The notes under the pieces are model-generated. The model worked only from the letters and a program-made list of their open reading frames with translations, ran no database searches and was not told the origin of the DNA. From NCBI GenBank assembly GCA_019915015.1, contig JAHBBC010000011.1:682001-746000 (forward strand): a stretch of 64,000 nucleotides of DNA, written 5' to 3'. Numbering within the stretch: the first letter of the stretch is position 1; the number at the start of each line of letters is the position of its first letter. Origin of the DNA: Auriscalpium vulgare. Its lineage: Eukaryota; Basidiomycota; Agaricomycetes; Russulales; Auriscalpiaceae. The position numbers were made by a program, and so were the translations under genes. Shown here one piece after another: positions 63,503-64,000 of the stretch.

Positions 63503-64000
63503 GGCGATATCTCGTCTGGGTCACAATGAACGAGCGTCTTCCGTTCGCGGATGAGTCTACGCTGGTCGAGTCGTGGCTGGAGGCAGGCTGCAGGAGGGTT
63601 CGTGCGAGTGCGCCCGGGCACTGTTTATGAACGTGCCGCATGAAGCATCGATGAGGTCATCTGGCCGCCTTCCCGCCTCGCCTCTCGCCGCCCACGCAGG
63701 TCACACAACCGCCCGCGCTCCCACCTGATTCTCCCGCATCGACGGCCATCCAATCGCGCAACGCGTCCTCGGCACGGGGCGCATGGATGCAGCCGAACGC
63801 AGGCCTTCTTACGTGTGCCCTCGAAGCTTGAGCTTGAGCCTATGTCCCACCAGTCGAGTCTACACCACACCGGGCGCGCCCTGTTCTCTTCTGCGCTGTT
63901 CATATCTACGCCCTCTGTCCGCTGCACGGTTCGCAGCTGCCGCCTGGCTGGCTCTGTGCCCTGGCCTTAGGGCAATGGCCGGTCTATAGCGTGCGGCAGG
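63503..64000. other. Right end of window, no gene recognised
   Basis: Promoter side of the SDR gene. A 68-codon plus-strand ORF (63783-63989) and a 100-codon minus ORF (63625-63927) show no domain and are not called. Confidence 0.5.

Overview
The window is nuclear DNA of a filamentous basidiomycete, most likely an agaricomycete. Genes are dense and on both strands. They are broken by many short GT-AG introns of about 45-65 bp with CTNAC-like branch sites. Codons favour G or C at the third position, and intergenic gaps are often under 250 bp. Protein families and their variants (two-repeat ABM-type protein, F-box-like proteins that open with a tiny first exon, long DYRK kinase, Zn2Cys6 regulator) also fit that group. 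I recognised no tRNA or rRNA gene, CRISPR array or intact transposon. All identifications come from reading translated exons by eye; no database was searched. Where exon coordinates are given, I checked that the splice phases add up to an open frame.

Left part (1-15 kb). It begins with the 3' end of an APC3/CDC27-like TPR gene, then an acidic Ser-rich orphan (802-1662) whose leader carries upstream ORFs and probably an intron. About 4 kb of GC-rich DNA without a convincing gene follows (1663-5733). Next come a two-repeat dimeric alpha/beta-barrel protein (5734-6612), TMA20/MCTS1 on the minus strand, a degenerate pseudogene (about 7831-8998), and two tandem minus-strand F-box-like paralogues (9157-11149 and 12668-14826).

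Housekeeping block 1 (15-29.4 kb): a membrane-anchored PhoD-like phosphatase (+), PEX6 (-), GAR1 (+), a probable Mis14/Nsl1 kinetochore protein (-), YJU2 (-), DDX41 (+), and a LigB/DODA-type dioxygenase (+). PEX6/GAR1 and YJU2/DDX41 are head-to-head pairs with very short shared promoters. YJU2 and DDX41 both work in the spliceosome.

Repeat island (29.4-31.7 kb): a three-copy tandem repeat of about 205-208 bp with a palindromic core, then about 1.5 kb of non-coding, possibly transposon-derived DNA. A secreted serine beta-lactamase-like hydrolase (31730-33743) lies directly after it.

Housekeeping block 2 (34-51 kb): a RecQ helicase (-), V-ATPase subunit A VMA1 (-) head-to-head with 26S proteasome ATPase RPT1 (+), a mitochondrial PDK/BCKDK-type kinase (+), and a very long DYRK kinase (-) divergent from a Zn2Cys6 regulator (+).

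Right part (52-64 kb): a Rho GTPase with a one-base frameshift exactly in its G4 motif, nucleoside diphosphate kinase (-) head-to-head with QCR7 (+), an EST1/SMG6-like PIN-domain protein (-), and a mitochondrial-type SDR oxidoreductase (-). The oddities most worth checking are the Rho frameshift, an irregular NDK splice junction, the unresolved PEX6 N-terminus, the tandem F-box pair and the repeat island.
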